A stretch of 64,000 nucleotides of DNA from Streptomyces silvae (GTDB lineage: Bacteria; Actinomycetota; Actinomycetes; Streptomycetales; Streptomycetaceae). The translations under genes were made by a program, and so were the position numbers. The stretch spans positions 1-64,000 of the forward strand of contig NZ_JAERUC010000143.1 in NCBI RefSeq assembly GCF_016745505.1, read 5' to 3'. The notes under the pieces are model-generated. The model did not search any database and was not told where the DNA came from. It worked only from the letters and a program-made list of their open reading frames with translations. Shown piece after piece: positions 54,273-64,000 of this stretch (the first letter of the stretch is position 1; every line of letters starts with the position of its first letter).

Positions 54273-57158
54273 ATGACGCGCGAAGTATGGCGGGACAGTG
54301 CCACGAACGAGGCGGCCTCCGCTGTCTTCCACCTCATGCAGGAGCTGATCGACCAGTACCGGGTCAACCGCCCGGTGATGCCTCTGGTGGTGGCGCAGGC
54401 GGAGGACGCTTCGGCGGGCCCGGAGATCGACGACCGGGTCGAGCAGATCGTCCACCAGGTCCACCGGGCGAACCGGCTGCGCCGGGTCCCGGTGAAGCTG
54501 CTCGACGGCCAGGGCGCCTCCCCGTACGACGCGGCGCTCTCCATGGTCCGCACCCTCACCGAGCGGCCCTGGGAGACCCGGAGCACCTCGCAGTACAAGC
54601 CCTTCACCTTTCCCCGCTCCCGGCTGCTCGCCGCCATCGAGCAGGCCACCGCGACGGTCGTCGCCCAGCCGGACCGGGGTTCCGCCCGGGAGCGCGACGA
54701 GCGGATCCTGGAACAGCTGGGCAGCCTGCGCTGGCGGGCGAACCGGTCGGGGCGCAACACCTGGTGGGACTCGCTGCGCGCCTCGGTCCGCCCGGAGACC
54801 TTCCTGGGGGCCGTGTTCATCGCGGTGCTCAGCGTGCTGCTGGGCGAGATCGGCTGGGTGGTGACCACGCTGATCGCCACCGCGGCCCTGCTGGGGCTGG
54901 CCGTCGTACGGCTGATGACGAGGGCGGCGCCGCCGCTGCTGTGGCTGCGTCCGGCCAGCAGGTGGCTCGCCACCACGTCCTCGCTGGCGGCGTCGAGCAC
55001 CGCGTATCCGTCCGACGGCTGGTCGCGTTTCTCCCCGAGCGGTTCGTGGCGGGTGATCCGGGCACGGGCCGCCGCCGTCGCGGAGCGGGTGGCGGACGCG
55101 GGGTCGGGCGACGAGCACGCCCGCCAGTTCCACCTGGAGCTGCGGGTCCAGGCGCTGCTGGAGGACCTGCTGGACAGCTACCGGGCGCACGCCCTGGACT
55201 GGCGGCGCGGCAAGCGCACCGTCCCGCCGGTGGTGTTCCTTCCGACGGCCACCCAGGACAACGGCGGCATCCTGCTGATCAACGCCATCAACAACGTGCG
55301 TTCGCGGCGCAGCGAGGTGGATCCGCTGCTGCTCCTGGCCTCCCTTCCGGCGGACCGGATCATGCGGCACACCCCGCCGCTGCCTCCGGAGCCGCCCGCG
55401 GACGGCCGCTCCGGCTCGGGGGCCCGCGCGCGGTACGAGTCCTGGGTCGAGGACCTGAGCGTCGGCCAGGCCCCGGCGGCGGCCGTGGCCCTGGCGTGGG
55501 TGCTGAGGCTCCCGCTCCCCACCGAGCAGCTGACCCACGAGCACGCCCATGTCCAGCTCGTCACCCACCGGGTCCGCCGGACCTGGGTCCGGTGGGTGAT
55601 GTCGGGGAGGACCGTCACGCTCGTGCTGGTCGCCGCGCTGCTGGGGACCTTCCTGTGGAGCCAGCAGTGGAAGGAGACGTACTGCTACGGCCCGCTCGTG
55701 GGCCGCAGCACGGACGCGGTCCGGCTGGACGGCCCCGGCGGGGCCGAGGAGTGCATCGGGGTGGCGACCGCCTCCGAGGTGCGCTTCGCCGAGGGCAACA
55801 CCCTGCAGCTGAACGGGGCGGGCGAGGGCGTCACCTTCGAGCGGATCGAGCAGGCGGTGCGGGAGCAGAACGCCGGCATCAAGCCGGGTGAGCCCCGGGT
55901 CACCGTCGTCTACGCGGGCCCGCTCACCGGGAGCGACTCGAACAAGGAGGACACCCGCAAGGGCCTGGAGGAGCTGACCGGCGTCTACCTCCACCAGCGG
56001 TTCGTCAACGACACGGCGAATCGTTCCGTCAAGCTCCGGGTCCTCACGGCCAACGGCGGCCAGGACATGCTGCGGCAGACGACGGCGGTGAGAAAGATCA
56101 TCGAGGTCGCCCGGCGGGACCCCTCCGTCGTCGGCGTGGTGGGCCTGGGCCGCAACACCACGGACAGCGCGGCGGCCACCGGGCTGCTCCAGCGCGCCGG
56201 ACTGCCGGTGGTGGACACCACGAACTCCGGCAGCGACCTGGCCCGCCTCTACCCGAACTACTTCGGCCTCGCCGCGACCGACGAGGAGCAGGCCGACGCC
56301 GTCGGGCTGATCGCCCGGCAGCTGGCGGACCGGCTGGACCGTCCGCAGGCCGTCGTCCTGTCCAGGAAGGTGGGCAACGAGGACAAGGACCGCTACACCA
56401 CCGAGCAGCGCAGGGTCGGTCTGGAGATGCTGAAGGAGTCCGGCTTCGCCCTGGCCGCGGACACCCAGTACTCCCTGTCCAAGGACGGCGGCTCCGCCAA
56501 CCTCGACGCACCCCTGCACACGATCTGCGGGGCGGAGCGCGTGCCCGACGCCCTGTACTTCGCCGGCCGGGTCGAGGACGTCAACACGCTGATGTCCGGT
56601 CTCGGGCAGACGTCCGGCTGCTCCGACAAGAAGATCACGGTCTTCACCGGCGACGATCTGACCAAGGCGCGCTTCGACGACTCGACGAAGCTCGCGGACA
56701 AGGTCACGCTCTACTACGGCGCCCTCGCACCCATGAGCCAGGGCGGCGGCCGGGCGTTCTACGACGACTCCCGCAAGGCCCTGCAGGCGCTGCTCCCCGA
56801 GGGGCAGCAGCTGCCCGCGCTGCCGAAGGAGCGCCCGTACGAGGACATGATGTACGCCAGCGGGCAGACGGTCATCTCCTACCAGGCGACGGCGGCCCTC
56901 TACGCCGCCGCGACCCGCGGCGACACCCCGCAGAGCGCGGCGGAGACCTGGGCGACGCTCTACTCGGTGGCCCTGCACGACATGCCGACCGGGACCATCA
57001 CCTTCCGGGGGACGACCCCGTACGCCGACCAGAAGGTGCACGGCCTGAACATCGTCGAGGTCACCCGCCCGGGGCCGGACGCGCGGAGCCGCGTCGTGTG
57101 CGGCCGGGCGGCGGGCGACCGGAAGCCGCTGACCCGCGCGGACTGCCCGCTGCCCTGA
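54273..57158 (+). CDS. Large membrane protein with outer type 1 periplasmic-binding domain
   Basis: A 961-residue protein in four parts. Residues 1-175 are cytosolic, with no recognised fold or Walker A motif. Two adjacent membrane helices follow at about 176-215 (TFLGAVFIAVLSVLLGEIGW). A second cytosolic part (about 216-445) contains VPPVVFLPTATQDNGGILLI and LLLLASLP, which read like degraded NTPase strands. A third helix lies at 448-466 (TVTLVLVAALLGTFLWS). From about 542 to the end is a type 1 periplasmic-binding domain (VTVVYAGPLTG, VVGVVGLGRNTTDSAAATGLLQRAGLPVVDTTNS, TYSLSKDG, VTLYYGALAP). There is no signal peptide, lipobox, ABC permease or ATPase beside it, so a transport role is doubtful; a membrane receptor for a small ligand is more likely. 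Confidence 0.75.
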   Translation: MTREVWRDSATNEAASAVFHLMQELIDQYRVNRPVMPLVVAQAEDASAGPEIDDRVEQIVHQVHRANRLRRVPVKLLDGQGASPYDAALSMVRTLTERPWETRSTSQYKPFTFPRSRLLAAIEQATATVVAQPDRGSARERDERILEQLGSLRWRANRSGRNTWWDSLRASVRPETFLGAVFIAVLSVLLGEIGWVVTTLIATAALLGLAVVRLMTRAAPPLLWLRPASRWLATTSSLAASSTAYPSDGWSRFSPSGSWRVIRARAAAVAERVADAGSGDEHARQFHLELRVQALLEDLLDSYRAHALDWRRGKRTVPPVVFLPTATQDNGGILLINAINNVRSRRSEVDPLLLLASLPADRIMRHTPPLPPEPPADGRSGSGARARYESWVEDLSVGQAPAAAVALAWVLRLPLPTEQLTHEHAHVQLVTHRVRRTWVRWVMSGRTVTLVLVAALLGTFLWSQQWKETYCYGPLVGRSTDAVRLDGPGGAEECIGVATASEVRFAEGNTLQLNGAGEGVTFERIEQAVREQNAGIKPGEPRVTVVYAGPLTGSDSNKEDTRKGLEELTGVYLHQRFVNDTANRSVKLRVLTANGGQDMLRQTTAVRKIIEVARRDPSVVGVVGLGRNTTDSAAATGLLQRAGLPVVDTTNSGSDLARLYPNYFGLAATDEEQADAVGLIARQLADRLDRPQAVVLSRKVGNEDKDRYTTEQRRVGLEMLKESGFALAADTQYSLSKDGGSANLDAPLHTICGAERVPDALYFAGRVEDVNTLMSGLGQTSGCSDKKITVFTGDDLTKARFDDSTKLADKVTLYYGALAPMSQGGGRAFYDDSRKALQALLPEGQQLPALPKERPYEDMMYASGQTVISYQATAALYAAATRGDTPQSAAETWATLYSVALHDMPTGTITFRGTTPYADQKVHGLNIVEVTRPGPDARSRVVCGRAAGDRKPLTRADCPLP

Positions 57159-57177
57159 GGGCCCTGCCAGGGGCGTC

Positions 57178-58410
57178 TCAGTCCACCAGGTCCCGCACCA
57201 CGGCGTCGGCCAGCAGCCGTCCCCGCAGGGTGAGGACCGCGCGGCCCTCGCCGTACGGTCCGGGCTCCAGCAGGCCGTCCTTCACCGCGCGGCCCGCGGC
57301 GGCGAGGCCGGCCGGGGCGAGCAGCGACAGCGGGCAGCCCTCGACGAGCCTCAGCTCCAGCAGGATGCGCTCGACCCGCCGGTCCTCGTCGCCGAGCACC
57401 TCACGGCCGGCCCCGGGCGAGCGGCCCTCGGCCAGGGCCTGCGCGTAGGCGCCGGGGTGCTTGACGTTCCACCAGCGGACCCCGCCGACATGGCTGTGGG
57501 CCCCGGGGCCGGCGCCCCACCAGTCGGCGCCGCGCCAGTACAGCTCGTTGTGCAGGCAGCGGCCCTCGGGCGTACGGGACCAGTTCGACACCTCGTACCA
57601 GGAGAAGCCGGCCGCCGCCATGGCCTCGTCGGCGATCAGATAGCGGTCGGCGTGGACGTCGTCGTCCGTCATCGGGACCTCGCCCCGGCGGATGCGCCGG
57701 GCGAGCTGGGTGCCTTCCTCGACGATCAGCGCGTACGCCGACACATGGTCGGGCCCGGCGCCGATCGCGGCGTCGAGGGAGGCCCGCCAGTCGTCGTCGG
57801 ACTCCCCCGGGGTGCCGTAGATCAGGTCGAGGTTGACGTGCTCGAAGCCGGCCTCGCGGGCCTCGGCGACGCACGCCTCGGGCCTGCCGGGCGTGTGGGT
57901 GCGGTCCAGGATCTTCAGGACGTGCTTCCGGGCGCTCTGCATCCCGAAGGAGACCCGGTTGAAGCCGCCCTCCCGGAGCTCGGCGAGATACGCGGGACCG
58001 ACGGACTCCGGGTTGGCCTCCGTGGTGATCTCGGCGTCCTCCGCCAGCCCGAACTCCTCGCGGATCGCCCCGAGCATCCGGACGAGGTCGGCGGCGGGCA
58101 GCAGTGTCGGCGTACCGCCGCCGACGAAGACCGTGCGCACCGGGCGGGGATCGTCGCCGAGCACCTTGCGGGCCTGGCGGACCTCCTCGACCAGGTGGGC
58201 CGCGTAGTTGTCCCGGGACGCCAGGGCGCCCCCGGAGCCGCGCAGCTCGGTCGCGGTGTACGTGTTGAAGTCGCAGTAGCCGCAGCGGGTGGCGCAGTAG
58301 GGCACGTGCAGGTAGAAGCCGAGCGGGCGGTCGGCGGCGCCTTCCAGGGCATGGCGGGGCAGCGCCCCGTCGTCGGGCACGGGCTCACCATCGGGCAGTA
58401 CGGAAGGCAT
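57178..58410 (-). CDS. hemW: HemW-type radical SAM heme chaperone
   Basis: A 410-residue radical SAM protein. The 4Fe-4S motif is YCATRCGYCDFNTYT (C-x3-C-x2-C) near residue 43, with GGGTPTLLP, EANPESV and FGMQS following. The late R/HNELYW and the missing extra residue of true HemN oxidases mark it as HemW, a heme-binding chaperone, rather than a coproporphyrinogen dehydrogenase. Start set at the ATG 58410; an ATG 9 bases upstream is possible. It converges on the large membrane-protein gene, with 19 bases between stops. Confidence 0.9.
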   Translation of the reverse strand: MPSVLPDGEPVPDDGALPRHALEGAADRPLGFYLHVPYCATRCGYCDFNTYTATELRGSGGALASRDNYAAHLVEEVRQARKVLGDDPRPVRTVFVGGGTPTLLPAADLVRMLGAIREEFGLAEDAEITTEANPESVGPAYLAELREGGFNRVSFGMQSARKHVLKILDRTHTPGRPEACVAEAREAGFEHVNLDLIYGTPGESDDDWRASLDAAIGAGPDHVSAYALIVEEGTQLARRIRRGEVPMTDDDVHADRYLIADEAMAAAGFSWYEVSNWSRTPEGRCLHNELYWRGADWWGAGPGAHSHVGGVRWWNVKHPGAYAQALAEGRSPGAGREVLGDEDRRVERILLELRLVEGCPLSLLAPAGLAAAGRAVKDGLLEPGPYGEGRAVLTLRGRLLADAVVRDLVD

Positions 58411-58460
58411 ACCGTCCATTGTCGCTCGCCCGCGGAGCCTTCCCGTACAGCCGTGCGCCG

Positions 58461-60392
58461 CTACCCGTCGACCTGGAGGACCAGCAGGGCCAGGTCGTCG
58501 TCGGGCGGGCGCTCGGCGAAGGTGTGGACGGCCTGCTTGATGCGGCCCGCTATCCCGGCGGCCGGAAGCCCGGCGCAGCCGGACAGGACCCGGGCGAGGC
58601 CGTCGCCGTCGTCGAACATCAGCCGCCCCGAGCGGCGCTCCGTGACCCCGTCGGTGACGCACAGGAGGCTGTCGCCGGGCGTCAGGTCGAAGCTCTGGCT
58701 CCCGTACGCCACGTCCTCGACGATGCCGAGCAGCACCTGCGGCTCGGCGGCCGGGCGTACGGAGCCGTCGGGGCGCAGCAGCAGGGGGAGCGGGTGTCCG
58801 GCGCTCGCCACGGTGCAGCGCACCCCGCCGTCCGGGAGCGGCACGAGCTCGCCGTACAGGAGGGAGAGGAAGCGGGACTGGGTGCCGTCCTGGTTCTGCT
58901 CACCGCCCTGGATCTGCTGCCCGCCGGCGGCCGCGACCATCAGGGCGGCCGCCTCGGCCGCCTCCATGGCGTCGTCCAGGAGGAGCCGGTTGAGCCGGTC
59001 GAGGACCTCGCCGACACGGAAGCCCTCCCGGGAGAGCAGCCGCAGCCAGGGCCGGGCGAGGCCGGTGACGACGGCGGCTTCGGGGCCGCTGCCCTGGACG
59101 TCACCGAGCACGAAGCACCAGCGGCCGCCGGGGCACGGGAAGAGGTCGTAGAAGTCGCCGCCGACCACGCCGTCGTCCCCCGGTTCGTACACCAGCGCGC
59201 TGCTGACCCCGGGAATCTCGGCGACCTTGCTGGGCAGCAGGCCGCGCTGCAGGATGCGGCTGATGGTGGCCTGCCGGGTGTAGGCGCGGGCGGCGCCCAC
59301 GGCGAGGCCGACCCGGCGCACGAAGTCCGCGAGGAGGGCGGCGGCCTCGTCGGGGATGTGGTCGGCGCCCTCGCGGCCCACGAGGACCGCGCCGAGCGTG
59401 CGCCCGCCCGAGATGATGCGGTGGGCGAGCGCGGCACCCGTGCCGTCGGCGCCTTCGGTGGGCTCTGCTGTGGCGCCCGACGGCCAGGGGATGGGCACGG
59501 GGCCGGTGCCGACGCTTCCGGGCAGGCGGAGCGGCTCCTTCTCCAGTGCGGGGCGCAGCAGCGCGGTGCGCGCCTCGTCGCGGTGCCAGACCCCGGCGAG
59601 CCTGGGGGCGGCCGCCGGGCCGCCGCCCTCGCTCTCCAGCCATATCGCGCACCAGTCGGCGATGCGGGGCACCAGGAGCCGTCCTGCCGTCGCCGCCACC
59701 AGGTCCTCGTCGAGCTGGCCCGCCAGGAGGCCGGACGCCTCGGCGAGGAAGGAGAGCCCGCCGCCCCCGGCCCAGCCCGCGTCGTCGCGGAGCACGGGCC
59801 CGCCCTCGGGGGTCACGATCCGGCGGGGGCGCGGGCCGCGGCCCCGGGCGGCGCCGTCGGGGGCCGGGGTGTCGGGCAGCCCGTAGCGGTCGTCGCCGGG
59901 GAGGCGCGCCCAGACGGTCTTGAGGCCGGTGCGGTAGGTGATGCCCCACGACTCGGCGAGGGTGGCGACGAGCTGGAGCCCCCGGCCGTACTCGGCGGGG
60001 TCGGGCCGCTCGGGGCGGTCGTCGCGCACCGAGCGGGCGGGGTGGTGGTCGGTGATCTCCAGCACCAGCGCGGCCGGCTCGGGTCCGGCCGAGTCCTCCA
60101 GCCTGAGGAGCAGCTCGACGGTCGTACCGGCGTGCACGACCGCGTTGGTGACCAGCTCGCTGGCCACGGTCAGGGCGTCGTCGGTGAGCCGCTCGCCGAA
60201 CTCGCCGGTGGTGGGCAGTCCGAGCCCGGTCCAGTCGGCCAGCGCGGCCCGGACGAATCTGCGGGCCGCGGCCGAGGCCTGCGGGATTCCGGGCAGGCTC
60301 GTGCGTGCGACCGGCCATGGATCGTCGCCCTGACCTGCGACGACGGTCCCGGGACGCTGAACGATGTCCCGCTGCAAGGGTATGGGCCCCAC
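58461..60392 (-). CDS. SpoIIE-type serine phosphatase with anti-sigma-kinase-like and GAF domains
   Basis: About 643 residues. An N-terminal HATPase domain of the RsbW type (ELVTNAVVHAGTTVELLLRLED and YGRGLQLVATLAESWG) is followed by a GAF-like region (about 200-360) and a C-terminal PP2C/SpoIIE phosphatase (VYEPGDDGVVGGDFYDLFP, FVLGDVQGSGPEAA, CVTDGVTERR, DDDLALLVL with the metal Asp residues). Proteins of this type control anti-anti-sigma factors in Streptomyces. The GTG at 60392 has AGGAG 7 bases upstream; the ATG at 60464 has no ribosome site. It is separated from hemW by 50 bases. Confidence 0.88.
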   Translation of the reverse strand: MGPIPLQRDIVQRPGTVVAGQGDDPWPVARTSLPGIPQASAAARRFVRAALADWTGLGLPTTGEFGERLTDDALTVASELVTNAVVHAGTTVELLLRLEDSAGPEPAALVLEITDHHPARSVRDDRPERPDPAEYGRGLQLVATLAESWGITYRTGLKTVWARLPGDDRYGLPDTPAPDGAARGRGPRPRRIVTPEGGPVLRDDAGWAGGGGLSFLAEASGLLAGQLDEDLVAATAGRLLVPRIADWCAIWLESEGGGPAAAPRLAGVWHRDEARTALLRPALEKEPLRLPGSVGTGPVPIPWPSGATAEPTEGADGTGAALAHRIISGGRTLGAVLVGREGADHIPDEAAALLADFVRRVGLAVGAARAYTRQATISRILQRGLLPSKVAEIPGVSSALVYEPGDDGVVGGDFYDLFPCPGGRWCFVLGDVQGSGPEAAVVTGLARPWLRLLSREGFRVGEVLDRLNRLLLDDAMEAAEAAALMVAAAGGQQIQGGEQNQDGTQSRFLSLLYGELVPLPDGGVRCTVASAGHPLPLLLRPDGSVRPAAEPQVLLGIVEDVAYGSQSFDLTPGDSLLCVTDGVTERRSGRLMFDDGDGLARVLSGCAGLPAAGIAGRIKQAVHTFAERPPDDDLALLVLQVDG

Positions 60393-60504
60393 GGTGCGGC
60401 TCCTGAGGGTCTCGCGAAACGCCGCTGACGTATCCCGACAGGGTGACAGACCGGGCGTGCCCATAAGCGCCGAGTGACGGAAGTGGCGGGAGTCGGACGG
60501 AAAC

Positions 60505-60548
60505 GAGCCGGGGCCGGCGGGCGCTTCCGCACCCGCCGGCCCCGGCTC
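60505..60548 (-). terminator. Strong hairpin downstream of fadD
   Basis: A perfect 17-bp stem (60505-60521 with 60532-60548) and a 10-base loop lie 18 bases past the fadD stop on the minus strand. Confidence 0.8.
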
Positions 60549-60566
60549 CGACTCGCTCCTCGGCTG

Positions 60567-62456
<1,890 letters not shown>

Positions 62457-62637
62457 GACGTCCTCCGGGCCTGCGGCATTGCTACGACCGGCTTATGGGT
62501 GCTGCTGCTTGTATGTCCTGCTTCTCGTTCCCGCTCGGCCTGCTTGTTTAACTGGCGAGTAACTAACGGGTGGTGATCAGACTAGAGCGCGTGCGACCGT
62601 CGCGTAAGGGGCAACGGGCCGCCGCTTGATAACGAAG

Positions 62638-62677
62638 CGGGCCCCTGCGCCGCGGATGTCCGCGACGCAGGGGCCCG
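62638..62677 (-). terminator. lepA terminator
   Basis: CGGGCCCCTGCG (62638-62649) pairs with CGCAGGGGCCCG (62666-62677), with extra pairing CGCGG/CCGCG in the loop, 67 bases after the lepA stop. Confidence 0.8.
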
Positions 62678-62744
62678 TTGGGCTACTCCCGGGTACGTCC
62701 GACGACGTACTCTCGGGGCGGCCCCTGGCGGGGCGGGGGCGGAG

Positions 62745-64000
62745 CTACTTCTTGCCCTTGCTCTCGCCGGCCGACTCGTCGGTCGACAGGACGGAGATGA
62801 ACGCGTCCTGCGGCACCTCCACGTTGCCGACCATCTTCATCCGCTTCTTGCCTTCCTTCTGCTTCTCCAGCAGCTTCCGCTTACGGGAGATGTCACCGCC
62901 GTAGCACTTGGCGAGGACGTCCTTGCGGATGGCGCGGACGGTCTCACGGGCGATGACCCGGGAGCCGATGGCCGCCTGGATCGGCACCTCGAAGTTCTGC
63001 CGGGGGATGAGCTTCTGCAGCTTGGCGACGAGCCGGACGCCGTACGCGTACGCCTTGTCCTTGTGCGTGACCGCCGAGAAGGCGTCCACCTTGTCGCCGT
63101 GGAGCAGGATGTCGACCTTGACGAGCTGGGCGGACTGCTCGCCGGTGGGCTCGTAGTCGAGCGAGGCGTAACCACGGGTCTTGGACTTCAGCTGGTCGAA
63201 GAAGTCGAAGACGATCTCGGCGAGCGGCAGGGTGTAGCGGATCTCCACCCGGTCCTCGGAGAGGTAGTCCATGCCGAGCAGGGTGCCGCGCCGGTTCTGG
63301 CAGAGCTCCATGATCGCGCCGATGAACTCGCTGGGCGCCAGGACCGTGGCCCGGACGACCGGCTCGTGCACCTTGTCGATCTTGCCCTCGGGGAACTCGC
63401 TCGGGTTGGTGACGGTGTGCTCGGTGCCGTCCTCCATCTCGACGCGGTAGACCACGTTGGGGGCGGTGGCGATGAGCTCGAGACCGAACTCGCGCTCCAG
63501 GCGCTCGCGGATCACGTCGAGGTGCAGCAGGCCGAGGAAGCCGACGCGGAAGCCGAAGCCGAGCGCGGCCGAGGTCTCCGGCTCGTACACCAGGGCGGCG
63601 TCGTTGAGCTGGAGCTTGTCCAGGGCCTCACGGAGGTCCGGGTAGTCGGAGCCGTCCAGGGGGTAGAGCCCCGAGAACACCATCGGCTTGGGGTCCTTGT
63701 AGCCGCCCAGCGCCTCGGTCGCGCCCTTGTTCAGGGAGGTGATGGTGTCACCGACCTTGGACTGCCGGACGTCCTTCACACCGGTGATGATGTAGCCGAC
63801 CTCGCCCACACCGATGCCGTCGGCCGGGGTCATCTCCGGGGAGGAGACACCGATCTCCAGCAGCTCGTGGGTGGCGCCCGTCGACATCATCCTGATGCGC
63901 TCGCGCTTGTTGAGCTGACCGTCGACGACCCTGACGTAGGTGACGACACCGCGGTAGGCGTCGTAGACCGAGTCGAAGATCATCGCGCGGGCCGGGGCGT
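62745..64000 (-). CDS. lepA: Elongation factor 4 (LepA), cut by the window edge
   Basis: The C-terminal 418 or so residues of the ribosomal back-translocase. Domain 2 (VYDAYRGVVTYVRVVDGQLNKRERIRMMSTG), domain III (YPDLREALDKLQLNDAALVYEPETSAALGFGFRVGFLGLLHLDVIRERLEREFGLELIATAPNVVYRV), domain V and the LepA-specific C-terminal domain (QLKSKTRGYASLDYEPTG, RETVRAIRKDVLAKCYGGDISRKRKLLEKQKEGKKRMK) are all present. The GTPase domain lies beyond position 64000. Confidence 0.97.
   Translation of the reverse strand, partial: APARAMIFDSVYDAYRGVVTYVRVVDGQLNKRERIRMMSTGATHELLEIGVSSPEMTPADGIGVGEVGYIITGVKDVRQSKVGDTITSLNKGATEALGGYKDPKPMVFSGLYPLDGSDYPDLREALDKLQLNDAALVYEPETSAALGFGFRVGFLGLLHLDVIRERLEREFGLELIATAPNVVYRVEMEDGTEHTVTNPSEFPEGKIDKVHEPVVRATVLAPSEFIGAIMELCQNRRGTLLGMDYLSEDRVEIRYTLPLAEIVFDFFDQLKSKTRGYASLDYEPTGEQSAQLVKVDILLHGDKVDAFSAVTHKDKAYAYGVRLVAKLQKLIPRQNFEVPIQAAIGSRVIARETVRAIRKDVLAKCYGGDISRKRKLLEKQKEGKKRMKMVGNVEVPQDAFISVLSTDESAGESKGKK

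Noticed and set aside
52986..57041. 1351-codon open frame antisense to the MBL, DUF3097 and membrane-protein genes
   Set aside because: It covers three real genes in the wrong frame and shows only repeated Arg/Gly/Val; it is a high-GC artefact.

Overview
The window is a 64 kb stretch of a very GC-rich actinobacterial chromosome, almost certainly Streptomyces. The third codon position is nearly always G or C, starts are often GTG, and many genes overlap by 4 bases. The gene order (nirBD, ppdK, dus, glyS, znuACB-zur, uppS, recO, leuA, era, ybeY, phoH, rsmE, dnaJ2-hrcA, hemW, fadD, lepA) matches, from memory, the conserved core of Streptomyces genomes. I see no rRNA, tRNA, CRISPR array, insertion sequence, prophage or antibiotic cluster. 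Sixty protein genes are called, including one leader peptide and one lepA cut by the right edge.

Layout. 0-15 kb holds a ferredoxin-reductase-like flavoprotein, dgt, a CbiX-type chelatase, a SanA/YdcF protein, a SoxR-type unit (FMN reductase, CutA, gamma-glutamylcyclotransferase-like), a class IV aminotransferase, a class F sortase with a candidate substrate, a TauE/SafE carrier divergent from nirBD, and a Tat-exported PhoX/DUF839 protein behind a PHO box. 15-24 kb holds a VOC protein, an ArsR-like regulator, ppdK, dus and a divergent XRE/MmyB regulator-MFS pair. 24-36 kb holds glyS, znuACB-zur, uppS, recO, a TerB-like protein, leuA with its leader peptide, and an M4 protease with an emfourin-type inhibitor. 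36-50 kb holds era, a zinc-less deaminase homologue, a second XRE/MmyB-MFS pair, the ybeY-phoH cluster, a PfkB kinase divergent from a third MFS carrier, adenine deaminase, rnz, a HIT protein, rsmE and a nitronate monooxygenase. 50-64 kb holds dnaJ2 and hrcA with a CIRCE element, a metallo-beta-lactamase fold protein, DUF3097, a large membrane protein with an outer periplasmic-binding domain, hemW, a SpoIIE phosphatase, fadD and the 3' two thirds of lepA.

The richest signals are regulatory. There is a textbook SoxR box with 19-bp promoter spacing and no leader, two Zur boxes over the znuA promoter, a three-unit 11-bp PHO box, two perfect TGTGA-N6-TCACA boxes, a 9-9-9 CIRCE element, a GlnR-like box, and a four-leucine leader peptide before leuA. 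The least explained protein is the 961-residue one at 54273-57158: three membrane segments and a C-terminal type 1 periplasmic-binding domain with no transport genes beside it. This is the best candidate for something undescribed. The protease-inhibitor pair and the sortase-substrate pair come next. All family names rest on reading motifs by eye; no database search was run.
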